Notes under the pieces: generated by a model
Databases searched by the model: none
What the model was told of the DNA's origin: nothing
What the model saw: the letters and a program-made list of their open reading frames with translations, nothing else
Translations under genes and position numbers: made by a program
In this document: positions 45,572 to 54,660 of the stretch, piece after piece
How the letters are laid out: each line of letters starts with the position of its first letter
Numbering within the stretch: the first letter of the stretch is position 1
DNA from: Pedobacter sp. Bi126
GTDB taxonomy: Bacteria; Bacteroidota; Bacteroidia; Sphingobacteriales; Sphingobacteriaceae
Assembly: GCF_918698245.1 (NCBI RefSeq)
Contig: NZ_CAKKMS010000010.1
Coordinates: forward strand, 1-64,000
Direction of reading: 5' to 3'
DNA: 64,000 bases

Positions 45572-46180
45572 GTTTGTGGCTAAGACAAGTGTCCATGCTT
45601 TTTACTTTCCGTAGATCTATTTTCTATTTCGTTTCAAGAACAGCAGACTTTGGTTGTGTAAATCTGATTTTATTTGTTAAAGTGAATTAGATATTCGATA
45701 GTGTATGAACCAATTTGATTGACCCTGCTTTGCTAAATTAAAGACATAGAGAAATTTATTGTAAGTCAGAAAGCTACAATTTTTTTATTTTTGGTTAGAT
45801 AGTCAACGCATTTTGCTATTTCCAACTATGAACAAAATTCATTATAATGATGATTTTTATCTACATGTTGATTGAATGTATATTTCAACGAAAGTGGTTT
45901 TTCCCCCACTTTTTGGCAGTAAAACACAATCGGTATTGAAACCCTAAATAGGCTAGCTAAAAATACTGTTAAAGGAACATTTTATAATCTCCACTGTTCT
46001 GTAGACTGGTCGTTTCGTCCTACTACAGCTCGTTATCTCCCGATATGAAAAAACCTACAATAATTTCTTTTTCCTGTAGACGCTAAGACTAGAACGAGGT
46101 TCAGTTCGCGAAAAATGTTAAGAAGTTCGGCTTTTATGACCATTCTGGAAAAATAAGTTATACTTTAGGAAACTCAAAAA
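45572..46180. other. Gene-free AT-rich gap between darG and the AIPR gene
   Basis: 609 bp between convergent genes with no credible ORF, RNA or strong terminator. I see no repeat shared with the other intergenic regions. Confidence 0.5.
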
Positions 46181-47989
46181 TTACTGTTCAACAGAGGAGC
46201 CTTCTACTGGAATTGGTTGTTCTAAATTTCGAAAATACCCTAAAATGTCTCCTGCAAACTTTGTGCTGTTAAACCACCCAGACCAATTTTCTCCTGTTAT
46301 GACCCGCTCTGCACCGGTTATCCTGTTTTTTTTAACCATTCTTGCACGTCCTTTTTCAGCGAATTTATCCAAAAACCCATCCCAGTTCTTTATCACTATC
46401 AAATAATTGTCTTCAACAGCCTGATCATAATCATTTAAGTTCTTGGGCATAAATAAGACGATCATCGAGTAGACTTTGGCAAAAGTGCTCATCTGTACAC
46501 GTTGGTTTGGATTGTTGAGCTTTGCGATCTTTTTGAAACATAGATAGGCAAAGTAGGTTTTTTCCAAACGGTTGTCTTTGATGACTTCTTCGAAAGTCAG
46601 GTTTTGCCTTATAAAAAGTTTTTTCTCTCTGGCTTTGCTGATCTGCCCCTTGGACACATAAAACATCCTAAAGAATAGGTTTCTTTCTGTAACATCTTTT
46701 TCGGAAATATAATTATTTAGGATGCCGTCTGCAAATTCTCCTCTTTTTCGCTCGTAGAGCAGTCCAAACCTTGAGAAGAGTTCTAGTTGAATCTGACTTT
46801 GCAGCTCATCATTCGATAGTTTGTCGGCATTGATCACCGGAGTCTGCTTATTGGTCGCCTCGGAGATATCTTTGATCAGTTCGAGTTTGCTGTTATGGTT
46901 TTTTTCATCAAGAAGGGTAATTACCTTAAGCAAAACTTCCTTGCCCTGGAAAACCGTTTCTGCTCCACTTTCCAAATTCTCTTCATATATCCTGCTTAAA
47001 GTATATGAGGTTTGGCCCCCGTTGATGATCTGGGGATTTTTGACAATCAGCTGCGCCTTATTCTTTTGGCCAATACGTTCATTAATATAGGTTTCATCGG
47101 AAAGCATGGTGATACCGTTGTTATAAAGTGCAAATTCGTTGGTACTGTTTCCGATTATCGTTTCTCTTATCGAATTGTTTACATTTTTGCCCTCATGTCC
47201 AAGGTAGCTTCTGGGATTGTATTTCAGAATTGAGTTCTTGTATTTATACATGATCCTTCCAAGCTCAATAGTCGGGACGAAAAGAACCGTGATTTCACAT
47301 TCGCCTTTTTTAGTATTTACCGTGTAGCTGATCTTTGTTCCAGCATTTTTATTGCTGAGATCGATATTTATGCTAAGGTCCGTAGCATTGAAGTATGTTC
47401 CGGTTACCACCGGAAAGACCAGCTCTTCATAACAACGGTTGAAATCAAATACCACGGAAGACAGCCCACCGGTAAGTTTCCTCAGATCGCTTGGTTTGGT
47501 ATTCTTAAGGTTAGCAAGAATAATAACCTGATAGGAGTAGCGTGCAATATCCTGCAGCGATGAGATTTCCCGCTGCAGTACCTTTATTTTTCCATTGTAT
47601 TCATTGCCTGCTTCATCTGTCTGTTCACCGTCCAGAATACGGTTGATATCCATTACTAGAATTTCCTGAAGGGAAATCTCTTTCTCCTCAAAATTCTTTT
47701 CGTTCAACCGAAATTTGGATTGGATGAGGTATATCGTTTTATTTTCTGGGCTTATATAATAACCATCGATTCCGCCATCGTTGGTCCCGTCGGTAATAAA
47801 ATGCTCCCGCTCCTGGAAGTCTAACAAGCCGAAGCTGACTTTCAAATATAAATGTATAAACGCGCGAGTTCTTGATCGATTATAATCTTCCGGACTGGCA
47901 TCCGGCCGTACGTATTTTTTGGACATGCCTGTCGGTGCCTCAAGAATGATTGCATCCAAGATGTTTAAAAGAATATCGTATTTGGTCAT
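46181..47989 (-). CDS. AIPR (abortive infection phage resistance) family protein with N-terminal nuclease-like region
   Basis: 602 residues. The central part matches AIPR: a VNNSIRETI-type motif, EFALYNNGITMLSDE and NPQIINGGQTSYTL. The N-terminal 120 residues contain ITDGTNDGGIDGYYIS followed by IYLIQSK (Asp71/Asp75 ... Gln90-x-Lys92), the arrangement of a PD-(D/E)XK nuclease of the Mrr/REase-like type. No membrane segment. AIPR proteins protect against phage in several bacteria. It stands alone, 610 bp beyond darTG and in the opposite direction, as part of the same defence island. Confidence 0.9.
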   Translation of the reverse strand: MTKYDILLNILDAIILEAPTGMSKKYVRPDASPEDYNRSRTRAFIHLYLKVSFGLLDFQEREHFITDGTNDGGIDGYYISPENKTIYLIQSKFRLNEKNFEEKEISLQEILVMDINRILDGEQTDEAGNEYNGKIKVLQREISSLQDIARYSYQVIILANLKNTKPSDLRKLTGGLSSVVFDFNRCYEELVFPVVTGTYFNATDLSINIDLSNKNAGTKISYTVNTKKGECEITVLFVPTIELGRIMYKYKNSILKYNPRSYLGHEGKNVNNSIRETIIGNSTNEFALYNNGITMLSDETYINERIGQKNKAQLIVKNPQIINGGQTSYTLSRIYEENLESGAETVFQGKEVLLKVITLLDEKNHNSKLELIKDISEATNKQTPVINADKLSNDELQSQIQLELFSRFGLLYERKRGEFADGILNNYISEKDVTERNLFFRMFYVSKGQISKAREKKLFIRQNLTFEEVIKDNRLEKTYFAYLCFKKIAKLNNPNQRVQMSTFAKVYSMIVLFMPKNLNDYDQAVEDNYLIVIKNWDGFLDKFAEKGRARMVKKNRITGAERVITGENWSGWFNSTKFAGDILGYFRNLEQPIPVEGSSVEQ

Positions 47990-48372
47990 AATGAGAGAGT
48001 TTAAAGCGTTGAAGATATCAAAATAAATGTTATTGAACTACTTTATCAGGAATATGTTGAAACAGACCTACGATCAGTAATTATTGAGATCATCCCCCTT
48101 GCTAGCGCATGCGTATCGCGTATGCAAATTTCGCAAAGCTAAGCCCTATCTAGCGCAAGTCTTAGCACCTGGGCCCAGAAACATTGGCCAGACTTGTGCT
48201 TTTGTGAAATTAAGACATTAATCTCAATGGAAAATTTTATATGTTAAATATCGTAAAATGCACATTCATCCAGCCCCTTGACCTATGCACCAAGAATGCA
48301 TTAGTACGCTTTTAAAGGTTTTTAAAAAACATCCTTAACAAGAAAATAATTAACTTCGAATAATCCAATGAT
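47990..48372. repeat. Non-coding region with interspersed repeat copy 1
   Basis: No gene. The stretch 48146-48292 is repeated in the same orientation at 51081-51228: both share CTATCTAGCGCAAGTCTTA, CAGACTTGTGCTTT and CATTCATCCAGCCC in the same order with variable filling. The AGCGCAAGTCT and AGACTTGTGCT parts are themselves near inverted repeats. Confidence 0.7.
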
Positions 48373-49146
48373 ATGACAACATCTCTCCAATCCATTTTTT
48401 ATACCCTGTTAATTATTACATCTCTGGGATGTAACAGCAGAAAAGAGTTGATTCCAGTGGTTCAGCCCGCGAGTATTCTTCAAGGCAGCGACCAGATCGC
48501 AAATTATATTACACAATATGTCAACTTTGACTCTGATTTCAGTACGTTCGATACAGAAGGAAAAGTGATGGATAAGCAAACATTTCTGAACGAGGTACTT
48601 TCTGGGAGTTACCTACCTTTAAGGTTAAAAACCGGCCCTGATGAAAACTCATATCAGCTATATAAAATTAATGTTCTTATTGAAGACTCACCAAAATATT
48701 ATCTTATAGACCAAGCCCGTCAGGGGCTTTTTCAACTTTCGCTCGTGGAAAAACCAGCACCAAAGTTTGAATTTGTAGATTTAGCAGGTCACAAATACAA
48801 TCAACAAAATACCAAGGGCAAAATTTTGGTAATGAAATTTTGGTTCATAGGCTGTGTTGCCTGCATACAGGAAATGCCTGAAGTTAATAAAATCGTTGAT
48901 CGATACCGGGACCGTAATGATATCCTTTTTATTAGTCTTGCCTCGGATAAAACCGAACCTTTAAAGAAATTTCTAAAACAGGTACCTTTCAAATATGAAA
49001 CTGTAGCAAACGCCGATCGATACATGGTTGATTCCATCGGCACCAAGGTATTCCCTTCGCATCTAATTATTGGCAGAGATGGGAAGATCAAAAAATTCAC
49101 ATTACAATATGCAGAGGTTGAAAAGCAACTAAAAACCCTTCATTAA
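48373..49146 (+). CDS. Thioredoxin-like (TlpA-type) lipoprotein
   Basis: 257 residues. A lipoprotein signal ends with the lipobox ITSLGC (Cys20). Residues 20-125 are an unassigned N-terminal domain. Residues 128-257 are a thioredoxin/AhpC-TSA fold with VMKFWFIGCVACIQEMP (active-site Cys161-x-x-Cys164) and a cis-Pro in VFPSHLI. Such membrane-anchored proteins reduce disulfides in the periplasm, for example during cytochrome c or outer-membrane protein maturation. Monocistronic between two gaps. Confidence 0.88.
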   Translation: MTTSLQSIFYTLLIITSLGCNSRKELIPVVQPASILQGSDQIANYITQYVNFDSDFSTFDTEGKVMDKQTFLNEVLSGSYLPLRLKTGPDENSYQLYKINVLIEDSPKYYLIDQARQGLFQLSLVEKPAPKFEFVDLAGHKYNQQNTKGKILVMKFWFIGCVACIQEMPEVNKIVDRYRDRNDILFISLASDKTEPLKKFLKQVPFKYETVANADRYMVDSIGTKVFPSHLIIGRDGKIKKFTLQYAEVEKQLKTLH

Positions 49147-49204
49147 TGGCATAAACGCTCTACCTAAAACAACGACCAGAATCTGCTCTCATTAAATCCA
49201 TACC

Positions 49205-50017
49205 TTACGCATTTAATGCCGTAGGCGCCATACCAAACTTCTTTTTAAAAGCATGTGAGAAGTGCGACAGGCTTTCGAAGCCAAGGTCGAGGTAAATGGC
49301 AGAAGGTTTCTGGTGTTTGCTTTCGATGAGGTGTTTGGCTTCCGTTAGGCGTTTATCCTGCAGCCAATGGCGGGGTGGCGCACCGAAAGTTTTCAGGAAA
49401 TCGCGTTTGAAACCGGCCAGGCTGCGACCAGTAAGCTGCGCGAATTTTTCGATGGGCACATTAAAATGAAAATTGCTCAGCATAAACTTTTCCAGGTCTA
49501 TTTTATGGGGTTCTGAAAAGTCGAATAAAAAGTTACGCAGTGCCGGTAGGGCAAGCAATAACAGTTTAATCCCCTCTTTCACTTTCAAAATGCCCATTTC
49601 ATTGGTCATGGTGGCACCCGAGCTTCGGGCATAGGGAACAATAGACTGGAAATATCCTTTGAGGAATTCGTTTGATGGAATCAGGATATTTGGCGGACCA
49701 ATGTATTTATGGTCTGCGGTTAACTTTTCTTCCAATACGATCTTGCGCAAAAGCTCTTCCTGCAGGGAAATGACGATGGTTTCATAGTTTCCTCCGGGCA
49801 GCGGTGTTTTGGTGAGCGTACCCAACTGGTTTTTACCAATCAACAGCAATTCTCCTCCGGTCATCGAAATACTTTGACCAGCGGTTTCTAAAGTGAACTG
49901 CCCTGAAACCTGCAATACCAAAGTATGGTGGTTCCAGAAACATACTTTTTCTTTCCGCTGGGCAGAGAGGTAAGAATAAAAGATAAGGCCCGGGAGGATT
50001 TCTTTTGGATTGGTCAT
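49205..50017 (-). CDS. AraC-family transcriptional regulator
   Basis: 270 residues. A cupin-like N-terminal sensing domain (about 1-150; ETAGQSISMTGGELLLIG) precedes an AraC HTH (about 175-270) with PSAIYLDLGFESLSHFSHAFKKKFG. Its ATG at 50017 directly abuts the stop of the aldo/keto reductase gene upstream, so they form an operon, and the reductase may be its target. Inducer unknown. Confidence 0.88.
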   Translation of the reverse strand: MTNPKEILPGLIFYSYLSAQRKEKVCFWNHHTLVLQVSGQFTLETAGQSISMTGGELLLIGKNQLGTLTKTPLPGGNYETIVISLQEELLRKIVLEEKLTADHKYIGPPNILIPSNEFLKGYFQSIVPYARSSGATMTNEMGILKVKEGIKLLLLALPALRNFLFDFSEPHKIDLEKFMLSNFHFNVPIEKFAQLTGRSLAGFKRDFLKTFGAPPRHWLQDKRLTEAKHLIESKHQKPSAIYLDLGFESLSHFSHAFKKKFGMAPTALNA

Positions 50018-50989
50018 TTAACGTTGTAAATAAGTACCGCCACGTATGGCACCTATTGCAAAAGTAGTATTTAAAGTGTTCATTTCTTGCGGCGTAAATA
50101 TAATATCAAGCGCTTTAATATTTTCAGGCAGGCGCGATCTGCGGCTCATGCTTACTAAAGGCATAATATGATCGCCCTGCTCCTTTACCCAGGCAATAGC
50201 AAGCTGTGTAGGCGTACAGCCTTTGTTGTGGGCCAATTGTTTCAATACTTCTACTTTTTCGAGGTTATGAACCAGGTTGTCACCCTGAAAACGGGAGAAA
50301 TGATTATGGTAATCATTTTCTGCAAGTGGCGCTTTCATGTCGCCGGTTAATAAACCTTCTGCGGTATTGGCGAAGGCCACTACTGCAATACCCAACTCTT
50401 TTGCTGCAGGCAGCAGTTCATTTTCGATCTGACGATCGGCCAGCGAATAACCGATTTCAAGCGCACTTATGGGGTGGGTTTCATTTGCCTGACGAAGCTG
50501 CTCGGCCGTAATTTCAGACACACCAATGTGACGCACCTTACCCTCTTTGATCAGGTCGGCAACCGTTCCGATGATGTCTGCTACCGGTACGCTATCGTCC
50601 ATTCGGCAAGGCTGGTAGAGGTCGATGGTTTCGATGCCCAAACGCATCAGCGAGTAATTGATAAAATTTTTAATTGCAATGGGCCGCAGGTCTAATCCCA
50701 GCCACTGGCCGTTGTGAAAGATGGCACCGAATTTTACGCTGATAAAGGCCTCATCGCGCCGGCCTTTAATTGCTTTGCCAATTAACATTTCATTATGACC
50801 GGCACCATAAAAGTCGCCAGTGTTTAAAAAATTAATGCCGTTATCTAATGCTTCCTGAATGGTGGCAATACTTTCTGTTTCGCTGGGTGTAGCACCACCC
50901 CATACAGAAGACATGCGCATACAGCCCAAACCAAGTTTAGATACGAATGGACCATTTTGGCCCAACTGAATTTTTGTGATGTTGTTCAT
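50018..50989 (-). CDS. Aldo/keto reductase
   Basis: 323 residues from ATG 50989 (MNNITKIQLGQNG); a longer frame from 51013 is less natural. The TIM barrel shows GLGCMRMSSVWGG, NFLNTGDFYGAGHNEMLIGKAIKG (catalytic Asp and Tyr), ISVKFG (Lys) and IGVSEITAEQLRQA. It fits the YakC/YdbC-type AKRs that reduce aldehydes or ketones with NADPH. An AraC regulator is co-transcribed downstream. Confidence 0.92.
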   Translation of the reverse strand: MNNITKIQLGQNGPFVSKLGLGCMRMSSVWGGATPSETESIATIQEALDNGINFLNTGDFYGAGHNEMLIGKAIKGRRDEAFISVKFGAIFHNGQWLGLDLRPIAIKNFINYSLMRLGIETIDLYQPCRMDDSVPVADIIGTVADLIKEGKVRHIGVSEITAEQLRQANETHPISALEIGYSLADRQIENELLPAAKELGIAVVAFANTAEGLLTGDMKAPLAENDYHNHFSRFQGDNLVHNLEKVEVLKQLAHNKGCTPTQLAIAWVKEQGDHIMPLVSMSRRSRLPENIKALDIIFTPQEMNTLNTTFAIGAIRGGTYLQR

Positions 50990-51013
50990 GAAACAAAGAT
51001 CAACATTCGACAC

Positions 51014-51345
51014 AGCAGAGGCTTTCTTCTACGGCTCAAATATTTTGTCTGTACGGCTCAGCTATTTGATGGTTTGAGCGCTATCTAGCGCAAGTCTTAA
51101 TGTCAAGCCTAATGCAATGGGCAGACTTGTGCTTTCCCTAAATTAATCCCTAAATTTCTTGAGAAAATCTTAATTAATTATTACTATGCATGCGCATTCA
51201 TCCAGCCCATTGTCCGCTGCACTAAGACTTGCGCCAGTGAGGCCACTACGTCCTGCTGAACTTGTTTCAGCATCTTTTGCAACAGGAAAGATCCTGAAAC
51301 AAGTTCAGGATGACGACTGCATATACAATTTGTCGTGTCCCCCTA
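51014..51345. repeat. Non-coding region with interspersed repeat copy 2 and inverted repeat
   Basis: No gene. 51081-51228 is the second copy of the repeat at 48146-48292. Beside it, CTGAACTTGTTTCAG (51256-51270) and its exact reverse complement (51294-51308) form a hairpin with a 23-nt loop; the left arm resembles 18631-18651. Confidence 0.7.
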
Positions 51346-52188
51346 CTAACGCTCCCGAAAATCACTAGGTGTGCACTTATACCTATCGCGAAAGCTTTTG
51401 GTAAAATTAGCCAAATCATTATAGCCACAATTAAAAGCAATGTCTTTAATCCTTTCGTTTGAAATTAACAGCATTTCGGCAGCTTTTTCGAGCCTTTTGG
51501 TTTTGATATAATTGGCCGGTGTATCGTTGTAATGTCTGGCAAATTCGCGTTTAAAAGACGATAAACTCAAATTATTCAATTGTGCCAGAGCTTCGATACT
51601 GAGCTGTTCAAACAAGTTGGCCTCAATAATTTGTTTAAAGGTGTAGGTAGTAGGCGAAAAAAGCTGTGCAAATATGGTTTGTATGGCCCGGGCATTAGCG
51701 GTTTGGGCCAGCAGCAGGATAATTTCCTTTAACTTTAAAACCAGTATATCTTCGTTAACCAGTGCAGGATGCTGAAAATAAAACAACAAGCCTTCAATAT
51801 ATTTCTCGATTAAAAAACTGTTGTTTAAAACTTCAACACTTTTGTTCGAAACCATCCGATCGGGTGCCTGAAGTATAACCGGCATCTCCCGGTCGTAGAT
51901 CCGTTTTAAAATATCGGGATGAAAATTAACGACCATAATTTCATTAATCCCTCCTTCATTTAAGTTACTGATGGTTTTACTAGCCTGGATACAATTTAAA
52001 AACAAAGCATGTTTATGCGGTATATTTACCCGGTTTTCGTCGCGGTGATATTGCATTTCGCCCTGTAACATATACAAAAAGCAGGCATTATCGGTAATGG
52101 GGAAATCGAAGGTAAAAGGTGCCTTTATCCTGATGTTCTGGATAATGGATTTACCAAACAAATCGTATTTTTTATGGTCAATGATCAT
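51346..52188 (-). CDS. AraC-family transcriptional regulator
   Basis: 280 residues from ATG 52188 (MIIDHKKYDLFGKSI); the longer frame to 52257 has an atypical N-terminus. An N-terminal sensing domain (1-170) includes YMLQGEMQYHRDENRVNIPHKHALFLN. An AraC HTH (about 185-280) ends with IKDIAFNCGYNDLANFTKSFRDRYKCTP. It resembles ExsA/Btr-like cytosolic AraC regulators of Bacteroidota. The neighbour with which it might be linked is a small membrane protein 120 bp upstream. Confidence 0.87.
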   Translation of the reverse strand: MIIDHKKYDLFGKSIIQNIRIKAPFTFDFPITDNACFLYMLQGEMQYHRDENRVNIPHKHALFLNCIQASKTISNLNEGGINEIMVVNFHPDILKRIYDREMPVILQAPDRMVSNKSVEVLNNSFLIEKYIEGLLFYFQHPALVNEDILVLKLKEIILLLAQTANARAIQTIFAQLFSPTTYTFKQIIEANLFEQLSIEALAQLNNLSLSSFKREFARHYNDTPANYIKTKRLEKAAEMLLISNERIKDIAFNCGYNDLANFTKSFRDRYKCTPSDFRER

Positions 52189-52307
52189 ATTAAAAAAACC
52201 TTCAGCTATAAAAATAGAAAAACTAATGCATGGTTTGGCTTTTCTGCGTCCATACATTAGCCTATCTGGTACAAAAAGATTTTTTATCCCAAAATCACAT
52301 TTTTGGT

Positions 52308-52796
52308 TTACCGTATTCTAAGCGCGTTACGTTGTTTAATGTATTGGTAAATGGCACCGGCAACAAATGCGATTAAGAGCACGAGCAAGGTTTGGGCAAT
52401 TATAGGATCGGTAGGATTTTTAGCCAGTGGATGCCCCAGCGGAACCCGGGTAAAGGTTTCGTTCACAGTGGGAATGAGCGACAGAAAAAAGCTGAAAGAG
52501 AGTAAAAAATTCTCTACATAACGTGCCTTATTGTTGGTACTTCGCTTTACCGAAAGCCAAAAAGCCACCACCACTAAAATAAAAATGAATACCGAAAAAA
52601 TATGCCCGGCATTAAAGCCTCCATGTTTGGAGATTCCCAATGCAGTTAAAGCAGTAACAGCAGTAGTATAAAAGTATATTTTACCACTAAGCTGCGTTAA
52701 ATCAATTTTGCCAAAGCGTACAAATGAAATGATTGCTGCTACAATGGCTACAATACCAATAATGGTATGAAAAATTCCTAAACCTGATAGTCCCAT
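52308..52796 (-). CDS. Small integral membrane protein (DUF2306-like)
   Basis: 162 residues with four or five hydrophobic helices (IFHTIIGIVAIVAAIISFV, IYFYTTAVTALTALGI, IFSVFIFILVVVAFWL, IIAQTLLVLLIAFVAGAIY). A histidine in the first and third helices (FHTII, NAGHIFS) recalls DUF2306-type small membrane proteins. No signal peptide. Role unknown. Confidence 0.7.
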   Translation of the reverse strand: MGLSGLGIFHTIIGIVAIVAAIISFVRFGKIDLTQLSGKIYFYTTAVTALTALGISKHGGFNAGHIFSVFIFILVVVAFWLSVKRSTNNKARYVENFLLSFSFFLSLIPTVNETFTRVPLGHPLAKNPTDPIIAQTLLVLLIAFVAGAIYQYIKQRNALRIR

Positions 52797-53056
52797 AGTC
52801 TTTTTTGTTGTTATGTAATTGTTGTTTACAAAAGTGGCTATAGTAAGGCTAAGGCATTTTGCTTATTCGTTCAATTAATTGGTAATCTCGTTCAAAAATG
52901 ATCAGGGGCGCTGCTTCCAGCCTAATTAATGGACGGACCTATAATTTCGTTTTGGCAGGCAGGACATTATTCGACGATTGGGTGATCACCTTTTCCTGCA
53001 ACTGAGCAGAACAGGTTTGAATAATTAAAAAGGCCGCAAAAATAAGCTGAAAGTTT

Positions 53057-53064
53057 TATTTTTG
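53057..53064 (+). promoter_or_regulatory. -7 element of the Crp/Fnr gene
   Basis: TATTTTTG fits TAnnTTTG exactly, 25 nt before ATG 53090. Confidence 0.5.
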
Positions 53065-53089
53065 AAGATTCTCCCTAAGCACCCTAAAG

Positions 53090-53677
53090 ATGGATAATTT
53101 TCAAGCGCTGTTCGATTACGTTCAAAAACTCTCTGGCCAAACGCTTTCAGCGGAAGAAAAGCAGGTATTTATCGAGCATTTCAAACCCAAAAAAATCCGT
53201 AAGCGGCAATACTTTTTACAGGAAGGGGATGTATGTAAATATACTGGCTTCATTGTGAAGGGGGCTGCCAAGACGTTTACCGTGGATGAAAAAGGGCATG
53301 AGCATATATTAAAATTAAGTATTGAAAACTGGTGGTTAGCCGATTTTGAAAGTTTTTACAAGTTGACACCAAGCCGCTTTAACATAGAAGCGCTGGAAGA
53401 TATGGAGATCTTACAAATCACCCATAACCTGGTAGAAGAATTCATAAAGCCTATTCCTGCCTTTTCAGCGATGCAGAACGTGCTGAGTCAAAACAATACC
53501 ATAGCTACCCAAAAAAGGATGCAGTCTTCCATTAGTCTAACTGGAGAAGAACGGTTTCAAGAACTCGTTAACGATTATCCGCACTTTCTACAGCGGTTCC
53601 CGCAAAATTTAATTGCTTCCTACCTGGGTTTAACACCAGAAACCTTAAGCCGGATCAGGAAGAACGCCTTAAAATAA
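53090..53677 (+). CDS. Crp/Fnr-family transcriptional regulator
   Basis: 195 residues. A cNMP-binding fold (about 20-120; KRQYFLQEGDVCKYTGFIVKG) precedes a C-terminal helical part in which the HTH ends with ASYLGLTPETLSRIRK. No Fe-S cysteine motif, so it is not an FNR oxygen sensor. It is followed 91 bp later by an SDR gene on the same strand, its probable target; this arrangement is common in Bacteroidota for stress-inducible oxidoreductases. Confidence 0.9.
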   Translation: MDNFQALFDYVQKLSGQTLSAEEKQVFIEHFKPKKIRKRQYFLQEGDVCKYTGFIVKGAAKTFTVDEKGHEHILKLSIENWWLADFESFYKLTPSRFNIEALEDMEILQITHNLVEEFIKPIPAFSAMQNVLSQNNTIATQKRMQSSISLTGEERFQELVNDYPHFLQRFPQNLIASYLGLTPETLSRIRKNALK

Positions 53678-53768
53678 CTTGATCTTTGTCAAGCCTATTT
53701 AATGACTTTTGATAAGATCCAGCTTGTTGCATAGGTGCATCTTTGGATCAACATTAAATTCAAAGATC

Positions 53769-54521
53769 ATGAGTAAATTAAAAAACAAAGTAACCGTAAT
53801 TACAGGCGGCAATAGCGGCATTGGATTTGGTATTGCTGAAGCATTTAAAAGTGAAGGCGCTGCCGGAACTATTGTCGGTAGAAATCACTTAACTTTAGAA
53901 CTTGCAGCTGCTCAACTGGGCAATGATTTTATAGCCATCAATGCGGATGTAACTAACCTTGCCGATTTAGAAAGGGTTTTTAAAGATACAGCCGAAAAAT
54001 TCGGCAAAATAGATGTACTGGTAGCCAATGCCGGTGCAGGAACAACGGGAACAGTGGCAGATGTGAGCGAAGCTGATTATAACAAAACCATGGACCTTAA
54101 CCTGAAAAGCGTTTATTTCACGGTACAAAAAGCCTTACCATATATGAATGATGGCGGCTCTGTAATTCTTATCGGATCAAATGCCGCACATCGGGCATAT
54201 CCCTCATTCGGGCTTTACGGCGCTGCAAAAGCGGCGGTGATCTTTTTGGCGAAAAGCTTTTCGAACGACTTGCTAGCCAGAAAGATCAGGGTAAATGTAA
54301 TCACACCGGGTACTACAGACACACCTGCATTTGATAAGTTCGTTCCTGCAGCGCACATTGATGCGGTTAAAACACAATTTGCAAGCGCGATGCCGATAGG
54401 CAGGATCGGGCAGCCCTCAGACATTGGTAAAACAGCGGTTTTCCTTGCTTCTGAAGAATCTTCGTTTTTGCTTGGTACCGAAATCCTTGTTGATGGTGGC
54501 ATGACCTACTTAGCCCAGTAA
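53769..54521 (+). CDS. Short-chain dehydrogenase/reductase
   Basis: 250 residues from ATG 53769 (MSKLKNKVTVITGG); the 20-codon extension upstream is not used. Cofactor motif TGGNSGIG (residues 12-19), NAG at about 90, catalytic Ser and YGAAK (Tyr-x-x-x-Lys near 153-157), and a C-terminal LLGTEILVDGG. Classical SDR acting on an unknown alcohol or carbonyl with NAD(P)H. Downstream of a Crp/Fnr regulator. Confidence 0.92.
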   Translation: MSKLKNKVTVITGGNSGIGFGIAEAFKSEGAAGTIVGRNHLTLELAAAQLGNDFIAINADVTNLADLERVFKDTAEKFGKIDVLVANAGAGTTGTVADVSEADYNKTMDLNLKSVYFTVQKALPYMNDGGSVILIGSNAAHRAYPSFGLYGAAKAAVIFLAKSFSNDLLARKIRVNVITPGTTDTPAFDKFVPAAHIDAVKTQFASAMPIGRIGQPSDIGKTAVFLASEESSFLLGTEILVDGGMTYLAQ

Positions 54522-54660
54522 TTTCTTATTCACTGGTATGTGTTCAAACCCGTACCAGTGATCACTAGATATTAAGAAATCGGCAATAAAATATTGACGA
54601 AAGAGCACCTGGCCTATGCACTGCCTTGAATTTACTTGTCGTTTTGCTATGGCATAGCAC

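Noticed and set aside
48373..49146. Cytochrome maturation gene functionally tied to the cbb3 cluster
   Set aside because: It is a TlpA-like lipoprotein, but it lies 30 kb away beside unrelated genes and lacks the common box, so the link is not supported.
54541..54556. AGTGATCACT palindrome as another CRP-type box
   Set aside because: The half-sites directly abut without the N6 spacer, and no TAnnTTTG lies 40 bp away.
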